A DNA stretch of 64,000 bases from Dickeya undicola (GCF_000784735.1 NZ_JSYG01000049.1:1-64000); one strand, 5' to 3'; shown: positions 46,348 through 55,232, numbered from the stretch's first letter. Numbers and translations are program-made. The notes: a model not told the origin generated them from the letters alone.

Positions 46348-47247
46348 ATGAGCCGTATCAACTTAAGACAGGTTGAAGCATTCCATAAGGTGATTCTGAC
46401 CGGCGGTATCACACAGGCCGCCAACATCATGAATATCACCCAACCGGCGGTCAGCCGACTGATCAAGGATTTTGAGTACGCGGTTAAACTAAAACTGTTT
46501 GATAGGGATGGCCGGGGGCTCGAACCTCGTGAAGAGGCGCTTAAGCTTTTTCGGGAGATCGAACGGCTATATCTGGGGCTGGATCACATTCTGCGGGTGG
46601 CGGACGACATCCGTCACGCTAAAGGCAGCGTGCTGCGCATCGGCGCGGTATCGGCGCTCGCTAACCTCTGCACCGAGCGCATTTTCCCCTCGCTGTTGAA
46701 AAAATACCCGGATGTAGCACTGTCGATGGATGTGGAAAGTACGCTGGCGATCACCGAGATGGTGCTGAGCAACCAGTACGACATCGGTTTTATCAACAGT
46801 ACACCGGCGATCAAGGGATTGCAGGCCGACCTGCTGGGTGTTGCCCAGGCGGTCGCGGTCGTCGCCCCCACGCATCCGCTGGCGGGCCGCGCCAGTATCA
46901 CCCTTGACGACCTGAACCACTACCGCGCCATTCTGCCAGGGCGCAAAACGGTATTACGGGAACAGCTGGCGCAGGCGATTACCGCACACGATGTGGCACT
47001 GCAAAGCCCGATCGAAACCTCGCTGCGCCATTGCTGCGTCATGGCAGGCACCGGATTAGGGGTGGGAATTGTCGATGCCATTACCGCCCGCACCAGCGAA
47101 TCCAGGTTGTTGATCAAACCCTTTGCACCGAAGCTTGACGTTGCCTATCTGGCGATTTTCCCACCTCAGCACGCACGCAGCCTGCTGGTGGAAGAAGTCG
47201 TCCAGCTTATCCGCACGTTGATTGGCGAGAGCGCGTCGGCCGGGTGA
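46348..47247 (+). CDS. LysR-family regulator of the ABC/nucleoside hydrolase cassette
   Basis: 299 residues from the ATG at 46348; an in-frame TTG at 46336 is less likely. The HTH is FHKVILTGGITQAANIMNIT, followed by a LysR substrate domain. It is divergent from the substrate-binding-protein gene, 166 bases apart, and so is the probable regulator of the whole cassette. The inducer is unknown. Confidence 0.88.
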   Translation: MSRINLRQVEAFHKVILTGGITQAANIMNITQPAVSRLIKDFEYAVKLKLFDRDGRGLEPREEALKLFREIERLYLGLDHILRVADDIRHAKGSVLRIGAVSALANLCTERIFPSLLKKYPDVALSMDVESTLAITEMVLSNQYDIGFINSTPAIKGLQADLLGVAQAVAVVAPTHPLAGRASITLDDLNHYRAILPGRKTVLREQLAQAITAHDVALQSPIETSLRHCCVMAGTGLGVGIVDAITARTSESRLLIKPFAPKLDVAYLAIFPPQHARSLLVEEVVQLIRTLIGESASAG

Positions 47248-47287
47248 GCGGCATCAGCTGGCTGTCATCATGTCGCCATCTGCACGC

Positions 47288-47319
47288 GGCACTATGCTAC
47301 CGTGGCACTATGCTACCGT
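47288..47319 (+). repeat. Tandem duplication of 16 bp
   Basis: GGCACTATGCTACCGT occurs twice in direct succession, in the 229-base gap before cdh. The unit is not a multiple of three, which argues against coding use of the open frame that crosses it. Confidence 0.8.
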
Positions 47320-47476
47320 GCCGCACGATGAACGGTACGCATACGCGCAGTCATACCCACGGAGCCAGACGCCAGACACATAATGCCGTGACGAATCACC
47401 TTGCAACAAATAATGCGGCGACAATGGCGTTGTCATCACTAACCATTGCGGCAATAGCCCTCTCTGGAATCCTGCC

Positions 47477-48241
47477 ATGATACGTAAGAAATACCTGCCT
47501 GGTTTGATCGTTACGCTGCTACTGGTCGCCCTATTGCTCTATTTCTGGCAGCCTTTCGCCCGCCGCGGTGATGGCAACGCCTTGTGGACATTCGTCAGCC
47601 AGCAGTGCGTACCCAACCAGCAGAAAAATAACTCGCCCGCCCCTTGTCTGGACGTCAATCTGGCGGGTCATTACACGCTGTTCAAAGACCGGCGCGGACC
47701 GTATCACGACCTGCTGATCCCAACCGATCGCATCAGCGGTATTGAAAGCCCGATGTTGTTGCAACCCAACACGCCTGCCTATTTTGCCGCTGCCTGGAAC
47801 TACCGCGACCGGCTATCGAGCCAGATGGGCAAACCGATCAAGGACGACGTGTTCGGGTTGGCGATCAATTCGCTTTACGGCCGCACGCAAGGTCAGTTGC
47901 ATATCCATATTTCCTGCCTGAAACCCGAGGTCTATCAAACGCTGCGCGCCCAAAGCGCTAACATCGGCTACGACTGGGCTTCCCTCGGCCAGCCGCTGCT
48001 GGGCCACGACTATCTGGCAACCAAGCTGAACGGCAGCGATCTGACACAAATCGACCCATTCAAGCGACTTAACCAGTATGTACAAACGCACGGTGACCAG
48101 ATGGAGAATTACGGTCTGGCGTTGACCGCCAACGCGCAAGGCGAACTGATTCTGCTGGCGGTGCGGCGTGATGTTATCGGCCTGTTCAACCGCGGCTCAG
48201 CGGAAGAAATTCTGGACGTGAGCTGCGCGCTGGCGCAATAA
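47477..48241 (+). CDS. cdh: CDP-diacylglycerol pyrophosphatase
   Basis: 254 residues with one N-terminal membrane anchor (about 7-25, then a basic stretch). The catalytic HIT-like motif is visible as QLHIHISCL. Cdh hydrolyses CDP-diacylglycerol to CMP and phosphatidate at the periplasmic face. The length matches the E. coli enzyme (about 251). Preceded by a 78-codon frame ending in a 4-base overlap, which I do not consider a gene. Confidence 0.93.
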   Translation: MIRKKYLPGLIVTLLLVALLLYFWQPFARRGDGNALWTFVSQQCVPNQQKNNSPAPCLDVNLAGHYTLFKDRRGPYHDLLIPTDRISGIESPMLLQPNTPAYFAAAWNYRDRLSSQMGKPIKDDVFGLAINSLYGRTQGQLHIHISCLKPEVYQTLRAQSANIGYDWASLGQPLLGHDYLATKLNGSDLTQIDPFKRLNQYVQTHGDQMENYGLALTANAQGELILLAVRRDVIGLFNRGSAEEILDVSCALAQ

Positions 48242-48325
48242 CGGGGTACTGCCGCGCATTCGATACGCCCCTCGGCCCTATTGATGGGGCAGCACGACAC
48301 CGGCCGGGAAACACCCCGTTGATAC

Positions 48326-48351
48326 CCAATCACGCCATTATTATTGATTGG
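48326..48351 (+). terminator. Terminator candidate after cdh
   Basis: CCAATCA (48326-48332) pairs with TGATTGG (48345-48351). TGATTATTTTATTT follows on the plus strand. It lies 85 bases past the cdh stop. Confidence 0.5.
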
Positions 48352-48484
48352 TGATTATTTTATTTATAACTAAAAATGATTTCAAATAAGTAATCACCAA
48401 TATAAATTGAGATGGATTAATAACGAGAGTAACATTCTCCGGCTTTTCTATTTGCTCTCTTTTTATTATTAATCAGGATGATTT

Positions 48485-49504
48485 ATGGCACTCTTCGTTC
48501 GTTCCATCAGCCAACTGGCGCTGATATTTCTCCTTTCCTTTTCTCTTCACAGCATGGCCGCAGACAACACCGCCCCGCAAGTTCACAGCGCTCTGGATAA
48601 CGCGATTGAAGCCATGCAGCGTGCCGGTGTTGAAGGCCCCAAAGAAATAAACCTCGGTAATCAGGCGGTACTGAAACTCCCTCAAGGATTTGTCTATATT
48701 CCGGTACGAGAAGCCCGCGCATTTATGCGTGAGCTGGGAAATTATGTGGACAGTAATTTTTATGGTCTGGTGTTAAATCATGACATTGATGGTTTTATTT
48801 CCATCGAGTACACCGCATCCGGTTATATCAAGGATGACGATGCCAAAGAATGGAATGCCGATGAATTGCTGGATAACCTGAAAGAAGGCACCCGTGAAGC
48901 TAACAAAGAACGGGTAAAAAAAGGCATTACGCCGATCGAAATTCTCGGCTGGATTGAAAAACCCAACTACGAGCAGGCCACTCACCGGCTGGTCTGGTCC
49001 GCCGCGTTGCGCGATGAAGGCAGTAACATTGAAGAAAACGATCAGGGCGTCAACTACAACACTTATCTGCTCGGCCGCGAAGGCTACCTGTCGCTGAATC
49101 TGGTCACCAATCGCGGAACCGTCAACGACGAGAAACCCAAAGCCCGGCAGTTGCTCAACGCCGTGACCTTCAACAACGGCAAGCGTTACACCGACTTTAA
49201 CGCCAGCACCGACCACGTTGCAGAATATGGTCTGGCGGCGTTAATCGGCGGGATTGCGGCCAAGAAGCTGGGCTTGTTGGCGATGATGGGCCTGGCGTTC
49301 GTGAAATTCTGGAAAATTATTCTGGTGAGTATTTTCGCCGTCGGTGCCATCGTCAAGAAGCTATTTTCCGGTAAGAGAAAAGCGCCGACAACGCAAGGCA
49401 ATACCGAGAATGAAGCGGTGCCGGAAACCACCGTGGAAACGCTCCCTGAAACCACAGCGGCACCAGAAGTCACCGCAACAGAAAAGGAACAACCGAAAGT
49501 TTGA
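48485..49504 (+). CDS. DUF2167 family membrane protein
   Basis: 339 residues, with a signal peptide of about 25 residues ending MAA. The central domain has the DUF2167 pattern (LNHDIDGFISIEYTASGYIKDDDAKEW, here interrupted only by my quoting limit at its ends). Two hydrophobic segments follow near residues 245-295, then a basic patch (KKLFSGKRK) and a Thr/Glu/Pro-rich tail. It is probably anchored in the inner membrane with its main domain outside. Function of the family is unknown. The start follows AGGATGATTT. It is a single-gene unit. Confidence 0.85.
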   Translation: MALFVRSISQLALIFLLSFSLHSMAADNTAPQVHSALDNAIEAMQRAGVEGPKEINLGNQAVLKLPQGFVYIPVREARAFMRELGNYVDSNFYGLVLNHDIDGFISIEYTASGYIKDDDAKEWNADELLDNLKEGTREANKERVKKGITPIEILGWIEKPNYEQATHRLVWSAALRDEGSNIEENDQGVNYNTYLLGREGYLSLNLVTNRGTVNDEKPKARQLLNAVTFNNGKRYTDFNASTDHVAEYGLAALIGGIAAKKLGLLAMMGLAFVKFWKIILVSIFAVGAIVKKLFSGKRKAPTTQGNTENEAVPETTVETLPETTAAPEVTATEKEQPKV

Positions 49505-49767
49505 TATCAATAGCGACGGTGCCAGCGTCATCGCTGAGCGTATTAACATCGCCTGAAAATACTGGCACCCTCGCCCCGCAAACATCCGTATTGTGCCCGG
49601 ACGGTGACAGAAATGAGTCCCGGCTGGGCATCATACCTGTTCTCTGCATCGGCAAAAAACAGACGATGACCAGCCGGGAAATAAGAGCGTCAGCCCGACG
49701 ATACGTCTTCGGTTATTACTGACTCCCTTCAGTAACTGACATAATGTTTAATTACAGCAATAATCCA

Positions 49768-50187
49768 TTATTCCGTTTTAGCAGGCGTTTCCGGTGCGGT
49801 TTTTTCTTTTTCATCCGCATGATGTTTCTTTTTCTCCGCTGTTATTTTCTTACCGGTTACTTTTTCTTTTTCCGCTTTATTGGGCGTGGCCGTTTCTTTT
49901 TCTGCCGTTACCGTGCTTTTATGTGCGACCTTTTTATCATTGTGCATTTTCACCGCTTGCGGCTCATGCTTTTTCACCTGTGTTTCGGTGCTGGCTGCCG
50001 TCGATTGTTCAGCCGTCAGCGTTTTGCTGCTCGCCTCCTGACTCGCTGTGGCGTCGGTGGCGGCCGTTGTTTTCACTTCCGCACTGGCTACCGCGCCGGT
50101 TACCGGTTTGGCGCTCACGTCAGTCGATGCTGCATGAGCGTAAGAAGTAGCCAGAATAACGCCTAAAAGCAGGGGTTTCATATTCAT
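49768..50187 (-). CDS. Low-complexity periplasmic protein, Asr-like composition
   Basis: 139 residues. A signal peptide (MNMKPLLLGVILATSYAHA) is followed by a chain made almost only of Ala, Thr, Lys, Glu, Ser, Val and His, with no Cys, Trp or Phe. It should be extracytoplasmic and intrinsically disordered. The composition is like the acid-shock protein Asr of enterobacteria, but I see no specific repeat that proves it. The start follows AGGAAATTCATA. It is monocistronic, convergent with the DUF2167 gene. Confidence 0.72.
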   Translation of the reverse strand: MNMKPLLLGVILATSYAHAASTDVSAKPVTGAVASAEVKTTAATDATASQEASSKTLTAEQSTAASTETQVKKHEPQAVKMHNDKKVAHKSTVTAEKETATPNKAEKEKVTGKKITAEKKKHHADEKEKTAPETPAKTE

Positions 50188-50607
50188 TATGAATTTCCTT
50201 TAACAAGTCATTTGCGATTAACCAGAAATAAAACGTTATTCTCTGGTTAATAACTGAAGCGTTCAGGTAACCGCCTCGGGAGTGATTAAAGCAAAGCTGG
50301 AAATAAAAAGAATATGGAATACTCCTAGAAATCGCCCCACTCATCCGACCTGATGATTTTATATTCTCCTCATGACTAATAGCCCTAATGGGATAGGTTC
50401 TAAATAAAAGTCAGGGCTGGCTGCCATGACAGGAGTAACCACACCCGGTTTGCCGTAATTGGTAACAAATTTGTAAGCAGCTTTACCCGACAGTCGTGTA
50501 TTAGCCCGGAAGAACACAGTAGGATGGCAGCGAAGGGTGTGACAAAACAGCCGCAGAGCCAGTCTGAACAGGCAGTTCCGCAATCCAATATCTCTTGAGG
50601 TAATCCT
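50188..50607. other. Divergent promoter region
   Basis: 420 bases between the Asr-like gene (-) and the DUF2076 gene (+). It presumably carries both promoters. I see no convincing coding frame; the long minus-strand frame entering from the DUF2076 gene is its antisense shadow. Confidence 0.5.
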
Positions 50608-51375
50608 ATGCAATCTGAAGAACAACGTCTTATTGATGGTCTGTTTAGCCGACTGAAAACAGCCGAGACTAACACGGGTCCTCGGGACCTCAAGGCTGAG
50701 CAGCAAATCAACGACTACATCCGCCAGCAACCCGCTGCACCTTACTACATGGCGCAGGCGATGATTATTCAGGAAGCGGCGTTGAAACAGTTGGATCAAC
50801 GGGTGAAAGAGATGGAAGCCGAAATTAACCGGCTGAAGCAGGAAGCGGCAACCCGTCCACAGCAGAGTAGCGGCGGTTTTCTGGCCGGGCTGTTCGGCGG
50901 CGGTAGCCGCAGCAGCGCACCGCAGCCGTCGCAACCAGCAGGCTATGGTCAACCGGCCGGATACGGCCAGCCGATGGGGTATACACCACCGGCACCAGGT
51001 TACAACCAGCCCGCTCCAGGTTATGCGCAACCGGCCCCTTCCCGTGCGGGCGGTTTTCTGAGCGGTGCGTTGCAGACCGCGGCTGGTGTGGCAGGCGGTG
51101 TGGTGCTGGCCGACATGCTGACCGGCATGTTCCACCGCTCACAGCCGGAAGAAATCGTCAACATTATCAACGAAACCCCGATGCTCAACGACAATCCGCT
51201 GGGTAACGTTAGCGACAACTTTCGAGATTTCAACGCCAATAATCTGGATACCTTCAACGGTGCCGATGCCAATAATGGCTTTTGGAACAGCAACGTCAGC
51301 GATAACTCGTCAAACAACGACTACGACGATTACGCCGCTGACGACACCTACGACGACGACGATTCTTACGTTTAA
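50608..51375 (+). CDS. DUF2076 domain protein
   Basis: 255 residues. The N-terminal 85 residues are helical with a coiled coil (LKQLDQRVKEMEAEINRLKQ). A Gly/Ser-rich linker (GGFLAGLFGGGSRSS), a Pro/Gly/Tyr/Gln repeat region (QPAGYGQPAGYGQPMGY) and a Gly-rich helix (AAGVAGGVVLADMLTGMF) follow. The tail is acidic, with many Asn, Asp and Tyr residues. This matches DUF2076 proteins of enterobacteria, which are of unknown function and are described as periplasmic ligand-binding sensors in some annotations. No signal peptide is visible. The start follows GAGGTAATCCT. Confidence 0.85.
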   Translation: MQSEEQRLIDGLFSRLKTAETNTGPRDLKAEQQINDYIRQQPAAPYYMAQAMIIQEAALKQLDQRVKEMEAEINRLKQEAATRPQQSSGGFLAGLFGGGSRSSAPQPSQPAGYGQPAGYGQPMGYTPPAPGYNQPAPGYAQPAPSRAGGFLSGALQTAAGVAGGVVLADMLTGMFHRSQPEEIVNIINETPMLNDNPLGNVSDNFRDFNANNLDTFNGADANNGFWNSNVSDNSSNNDYDDYAADDTYDDDDSYV

Positions 51376-51385
51376 TGCCATTATG

Positions 51386-51407
51386 CCCTCCCGCGCCAGC
51401 GGGAGGG
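51386..51407 (+). terminator. Hairpin after DUF2076 gene
   Basis: A perfect 9-bp stem CCCTCCCGC / GCGGGAGGG with loop GCCA, 10 bases past the stop codon. No T-run, so it may stabilise the mRNA end rather than terminate. Confidence 0.5.
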
Positions 51408-51620
51408 ATAACCAGGAAAACGATCGCCCGTGTGCCGCGCTCCCCGCCCGTTTCGCTACTGTCATGCCGTTGTTTCCAGATAAGATGACCCAACCACACC
51501 GACAACGCTACTCACAAAGGGAAACACTACCTCATATTCGTTTGCTTGCTCGTAATCAATTGTCAGAAATAGAATAGAAGAGAAACAACATTAACCAGGA
51601 TTTTTCATACCTTTTATATC

Positions 51621-51704
51621 TATCCCCAAAATAATTCGAGTTGCAGGACAAACGTTGTGCGTTTTGAACAACGCATCTGCAACTTGAAGGATGACGGGGA
51701 TATA
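51621..51704. repeat. Short ERIC derivative (84 bp)
   Basis: TATCCCCAAAATAATTCGAG at one end and GGATGACGGGGATATA at the other, with only a short AACGTTGTGCGTTTTGAACAACG-type hairpin between. The ERIC core is deleted. It lies in the upstream region of the diguanylate cyclase gene. Confidence 0.8.
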
Positions 51705-51813
51705 ACGATGTTTCATACCGGCGCTATGCATGACCCGCCGCTGCCAACGCGCAGCTAAGGCTGCCAGCGACATAGTGCCAGGGGAAGGCGATAACGGAAG
51801 GTTGATTGACGGT

Positions 51814-53226
51814 ATGCATCTGAATTTAGCTTTGTTTAAAAACAACAGTACCGGGTTAAACAGCCTGAATGTCTTCATGGTGACATTGATAGGCTGCAAC
51901 ATCGGTGCGCACGCCCGGCTTTCCGAGATTGACCTGTCTGTATTCTGGCCTGTGAATATCATCATTGCTGCGCTGTTTTACCGCTGCCGCTATCTGAACA
52001 CGCCCTGGTATTACGCCGTTTCCTACGCGGCGATGATCCTGCAAGATTCACTGTTTTACGGCTGGGGACTGAGCGCATTTACCATCAATGCCGCCAATAT
52101 TGCCTTTATCGTCGTCCTCACCCAGTTGCTCAACTGGCCCGGTTTCCTGGCCCGACGCGAAACCGACATGATCAGCTCGCTGTATGTTTTCGTCTCCTGC
52201 ATGATAGCGGCGTTGGCCTGCGGTATTGTCGGCGCGCTGGCGCAGCAACCCTGGCCCCGTTTTCCGGCGGCGCTATTCCGCAGCAACTTTCTTAACTGGT
52301 TCAGCGACCAGTTCTACACCGCCGTGCTGTTCCTGCCACTGTTGTTGACCCTGCGCAGTCAAATCCCGCTGCGGATTCCGACGCTGAGGCTGCCAGACGC
52401 CTTGCCGCTGTTGTTGTTGCTGGTGTCGATCAGTGTAGCGCCGTTACTCGGCCCGGTTGCCATTCTGGCGTTTCCGTTACCGGCACTGACCTGGTGCGCC
52501 ATCGTCTATCCGTTGTGGCTGGTTCGATTGATTACCTTGTGTATCGGGTCTGTCGAGCTGATTCTGACCGCGGAGCATGTTTTCGCGCTGTATGGCTCGC
52601 AAGATCCATTGTTTATGCATCAGGTCACCATCGCTCGCATCGGTATTGCTGCCACCATTTTCAGCCCGCTGATGATGGCGACCAACGCCCGTACCATTCG
52701 CCTGTTGAACGCCCGACTGCTGCAACAGGCCAGCCATGATTTTCTCACCGAAACCCTGTCACGCTACGGTTTTACCGAGGCGCTGACGGCACAGGGCCAG
52801 AGCATCAAATCATTGCAAGACTCGGTGAATATCATGCTGATCGACATCGACCATTTCAAAAACATCAACGACAGCTTTGGTCACGACTGCGGTGATGAAA
52901 TCCTGCGTCAGGTGGCAACGGTGATAAAACAGACCATCCCCACGCCGGGGCTGGTCAGCCGTATCGGCGGAGAAGAGTTCGCCGTGGTCTGCTTCAATCA
53001 CAGTCCGTCTTCGTTTTATCGGCTGGCCGATGGGTTGCGGCATACCATCCAGCAGACCCCGTTTATGTTCAACCAGCAGCAGGTGCCGGTCACCGTCAGT
53101 ATCGGTATTGCCCATGCGTCGACGCCGGGCAACTATCTGGTGGATACGGTGCATCAGTTATTTCCGCTGGCGGACAAAAACCTCTATACCGCCAAACGCG
53201 AGGGGCGCAACCGCACTATTCAGTAG
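51814..53226 (+). CDS. Membrane diguanylate cyclase (MASE1-like sensor + GGDEF)
   Basis: 470 residues from the ATG at 51814; the frame is open to an ATG at 51730. Residues 1-290 form about eight membrane helices like the MASE1 sensor. The GGDEF domain spans 305-470 with the metal-binding region IDIDHFKNINDSFGHDCGD and an intact GGEEF motif at 385-389, so it should make cyclic di-GMP. The position of the inhibitory I-site (RxxD) upstream of GGEEF reads PTPG, so feedback inhibition is probably absent. Its stop codon lies in the first unit of a 17-bp tandem repeat. Confidence 0.92.
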   Translation: MHLNLALFKNNSTGLNSLNVFMVTLIGCNIGAHARLSEIDLSVFWPVNIIIAALFYRCRYLNTPWYYAVSYAAMILQDSLFYGWGLSAFTINAANIAFIVVLTQLLNWPGFLARRETDMISSLYVFVSCMIAALACGIVGALAQQPWPRFPAALFRSNFLNWFSDQFYTAVLFLPLLLTLRSQIPLRIPTLRLPDALPLLLLLVSISVAPLLGPVAILAFPLPALTWCAIVYPLWLVRLITLCIGSVELILTAEHVFALYGSQDPLFMHQVTIARIGIAATIFSPLMMATNARTIRLLNARLLQQASHDFLTETLSRYGFTEALTAQGQSIKSLQDSVNIMLIDIDHFKNINDSFGHDCGDEILRQVATVIKQTIPTPGLVSRIGGEEFAVVCFNHSPSSFYRLADGLRHTIQQTPFMFNQQQVPVTVSIGIAHASTPGNYLVDTVHQLFPLADKNLYTAKREGRNRTIQ

Positions 53227-53271
53227 CCAAGGTCTGTCAGTAGCCAAGGTCTGTCAGCAGCCAAGGTCTGT
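53221..53271 (+). repeat. Three tandem 17-bp repeats at the cyclase stop codon
   Basis: CAGTAGCCAAGGTCTGT occurs three times in a row (53221-53237, 53238-53254, 53255-53271), the last with one change (CAGCAG). The first unit contains the TAG stop of the diguanylate cyclase gene. It lies 44 bases from the truncated M20 gene. Confidence 0.9.
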
Positions 53272-53314
53272 CGTGAGTCATTCACCCGGTAGCGATGGTG
53301 CCGCCGGGTGAGTC

Positions 53315-53452
53315 TCATGATGTTGGGTCAGGGGTGTGCTGTTCATCAGGGCAACGGAAAATCGGCGTGCGTCTGGCGGTGCGATGCTCCTGAAACCCGA
53401 CTTCCGGGTGTGCGCGCAGATCACGGCGCAACGCCACCAGCTCGTTATCCAT
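53315..53452 (-). pseudogene. Truncated M20-family amidohydrolase/peptidase gene
   Basis: A 45-codon frame starting 5 bases after the 2-hydroxyacid dehydrogenase stop. The product begins MDNELVALRRDLRAHPEVGF and continues QEHRTA, the N-terminal signature of M20 hippurate hydrolase-like amidohydrolases, which are normally near 390 residues. After about 30 residues the family pattern is lost, and a stop comes at 53315. The rest of the gene is not present before the diguanylate cyclase gene. I read it as a deletion remnant, the former last gene of the operon at 53458-56573. Confidence 0.75.
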
Positions 53453-53457
53453 CATGT

Positions 53458-54384
53458 TCAATACCCCCGATGACGGTCGATCACACCGACCATCGGCTCG
53501 CCCCGCTCAAAACGGGCGATGTTATCCATCAACGCCTCCACCGCACTGTCCGCCTGGGTCTGGCTGGCGATATGCGGCGTCAGCCACAGCGCCGGGTGCG
53601 ACCAGAATGGATGGGTCGGCGGTAACGGCTCCGGATCGGTGACATCCACCACTGCGCCCCGCAGGTGACCGCTATTCAGCGCCACCAGCAGATCGTCATG
53701 GTTTAATTGCGCACCGCGCCCGGCCTGCACTAACGCCGCGCCTACCGGCAACTGGTCAAAGAGCGACGCGTTGAGTAAACCGTGGGTAGCGGGTGTCAGC
53801 GGCAACAGGCACACCAAAATGTCAGTGTCGGCCAGAAACGCCGCCCGCTGCGAGTCACCGGCGAAACACGCCACGCCCGGCAGGGATTTCGGCGTGCGGC
53901 TCCAGCCACGACACGAAAAACCGAGCGACTGCAACTGCGTCACCACCGCCTGCCCAAGCTCGCCCAGCCCCATCACACCGACGCGGCGTTGCGACGCCGA
54001 CACCAGCGGATGCCCCAGCCAGCGCTGCTCGCGCTGCTGTTGCAGATACAGCGGCATGTCGCGGTGTAACCCCAGCACGGCAAAGGTGACGTACTCCACC
54101 ATGCCGCTGATGATGCCCTGCTCCACCATTCGCGCGACCGGCAGTGACGGCGGCAGTGCCGCGTAGTCGAATTGGTCCGCACCGGCACCCACGGAGAACA
54201 GCACCTTGAGATTGGGCAAGCTGGCGATCAGCTCTGCTGGCGCTTCCCACGCCACCAGATAGTCTACCGCAGCCGGGTCCGGCACCTCGGGCCACTGCCA
54301 GAAACGTGCCTGCGGATAACGGCGGGCGATAATGTCTGCCCACTGCCGCCCACGCTCCGCCATCGACTTATACAGAATGTTCAC
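53458..54384 (-). CDS. D-2-hydroxyacid dehydrogenase (GhrA-like)
   Basis: 308 residues from a GTG at 54384 that shares its G with the TAG of the GNAT gene; the open frame extends to 54444. It has the NAD(P) loop GVMGLGELGQAV and the catalytic Arg (VQAGRGAQL), Glu (DVTDPEPL) and His (LTPHIASQ). Length and pattern match glyoxylate/hydroxypyruvate reductase A. Being coupled to a GNAT gene and an amino-acid oxidase gene, it may reduce the 2-oxo acid product of the oxidase. Confidence 0.87.
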   Translation of the reverse strand: MNILYKSMAERGRQWADIIARRYPQARFWQWPEVPDPAAVDYLVAWEAPAELIASLPNLKVLFSVGAGADQFDYAALPPSLPVARMVEQGIISGMVEYVTFAVLGLHRDMPLYLQQQREQRWLGHPLVSASQRRVGVMGLGELGQAVVTQLQSLGFSCRGWSRTPKSLPGVACFAGDSQRAAFLADTDILVCLLPLTPATHGLLNASLFDQLPVGAALVQAGRGAQLNHDDLLVALNSGHLRGAVVDVTDPEPLPPTHPFWSHPALWLTPHIASQTQADSAVEALMDNIARFERGEPMVGVIDRHRGY

Positions 54385-55232
54385 TACGCCATCGCCTGCG
54401 TCATCAGCGCCCAGGCCCGCATTCCGTCCGCCTCCGGCTGCCACGGTGCGCCCCGGATCATGGTGACGGGCGCGTCCACCTGCTGTAGCCCGCAGTCGGC
54501 CAGCCAGCTTCCCAGCCCAAGCGCGGCATCGCTGTCGATACGGACAAATTCACCGTTGACCTCGGCCATCAGCGCGCTAATCAGCAAGCGGGCGTTATCC
54601 GCGCTGTCGGCAATCACCGGGCCGATGGCGTAACCGCGGCCAAAACGGCGCAGCGCGGCAAAACCCGCAGTACGACCATGCTGTTCCAGCACGCGAACGT
54701 GCATCGCCTGACGCAACAACCAGGCGACCAGCGCCGGACGCGCCAGCCCATGCGCCTGTTGATCCAATGCGGTCAGGTAGGGTGCATCCGCCAGCGTGGC
54801 AGCGCGCAACCGCTGCCCTTCCTGTAATGCAGGCGCGGTGAACAACGGTAACAGCGAGCACTGGTACTGATGGATTTCGCCCACCGGTGTAAATCCCAGT
54901 TGGGCATACAGCCCCTGCCCGGCTGCCGTGGCGTGCAGCCGCACCTGATAACCCTCCAGACCGGCTAACAGCCCTTTCATTAACATCCGGCCGATACCGC
55001 GCCCCTGCTGCTGCCCGTCCACCACCACCAGACCGATGGTGGCCCAGCGGTCACCCCAGCGCCAGCACAGCGCGGTGCCGACGGGTTTGCCCTGGTCTTC
55101 CGCCACCAGCCCTTCGCCCAGATGCAGCGCGTCCTGCCAGTCTTCCAGCCGGTGCGGCCAGTTCATCTGCTGAGTCAGCGACCAGCCGTAGTCGGCATCC
55201 GCCGCCGTCATGGCGCGTAACGTTATCGTCAT
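54384..55232 (-). CDS. GNAT-family N-acetyltransferase, two-domain
   Basis: 282 residues. The N-terminal GNAT domain (1-135) has the acetyl-CoA loop QQQGRGIGRML. The C-terminal half (about 140-275) resembles the second domain of YitH-type acetyltransferases (FAALRRFGRGYAIGPVIADS). It lies 9 bases downstream of the FAD oxidase gene and overlaps the hydroxyacid dehydrogenase start. The acetyl acceptor is unknown; amines or amino acids handled by the operon are candidates. Confidence 0.84.
   Translation of the reverse strand: MTITLRAMTAADADYGWSLTQQMNWPHRLEDWQDALHLGEGLVAEDQGKPVGTALCWRWGDRWATIGLVVVDGQQQGRGIGRMLMKGLLAGLEGYQVRLHATAAGQGLYAQLGFTPVGEIHQYQCSLLPLFTAPALQEGQRLRAATLADAPYLTALDQQAHGLARPALVAWLLRQAMHVRVLEQHGRTAGFAALRRFGRGYAIGPVIADSADNARLLISALMAEVNGEFVRIDSDAALGLGSWLADCGLQQVDAPVTMIRGAPWQPEADGMRAWALMTQAMA

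Noticed and set aside
47244-47480. A 78-codon plus-strand frame overlapping the cdh start by 4 bases
   Set aside because: The overlap looks like coupling, but the frame runs through a 16-bp tandem duplication that is not a multiple of three, and the product is low-quality and His/Thr/Ala-rich.
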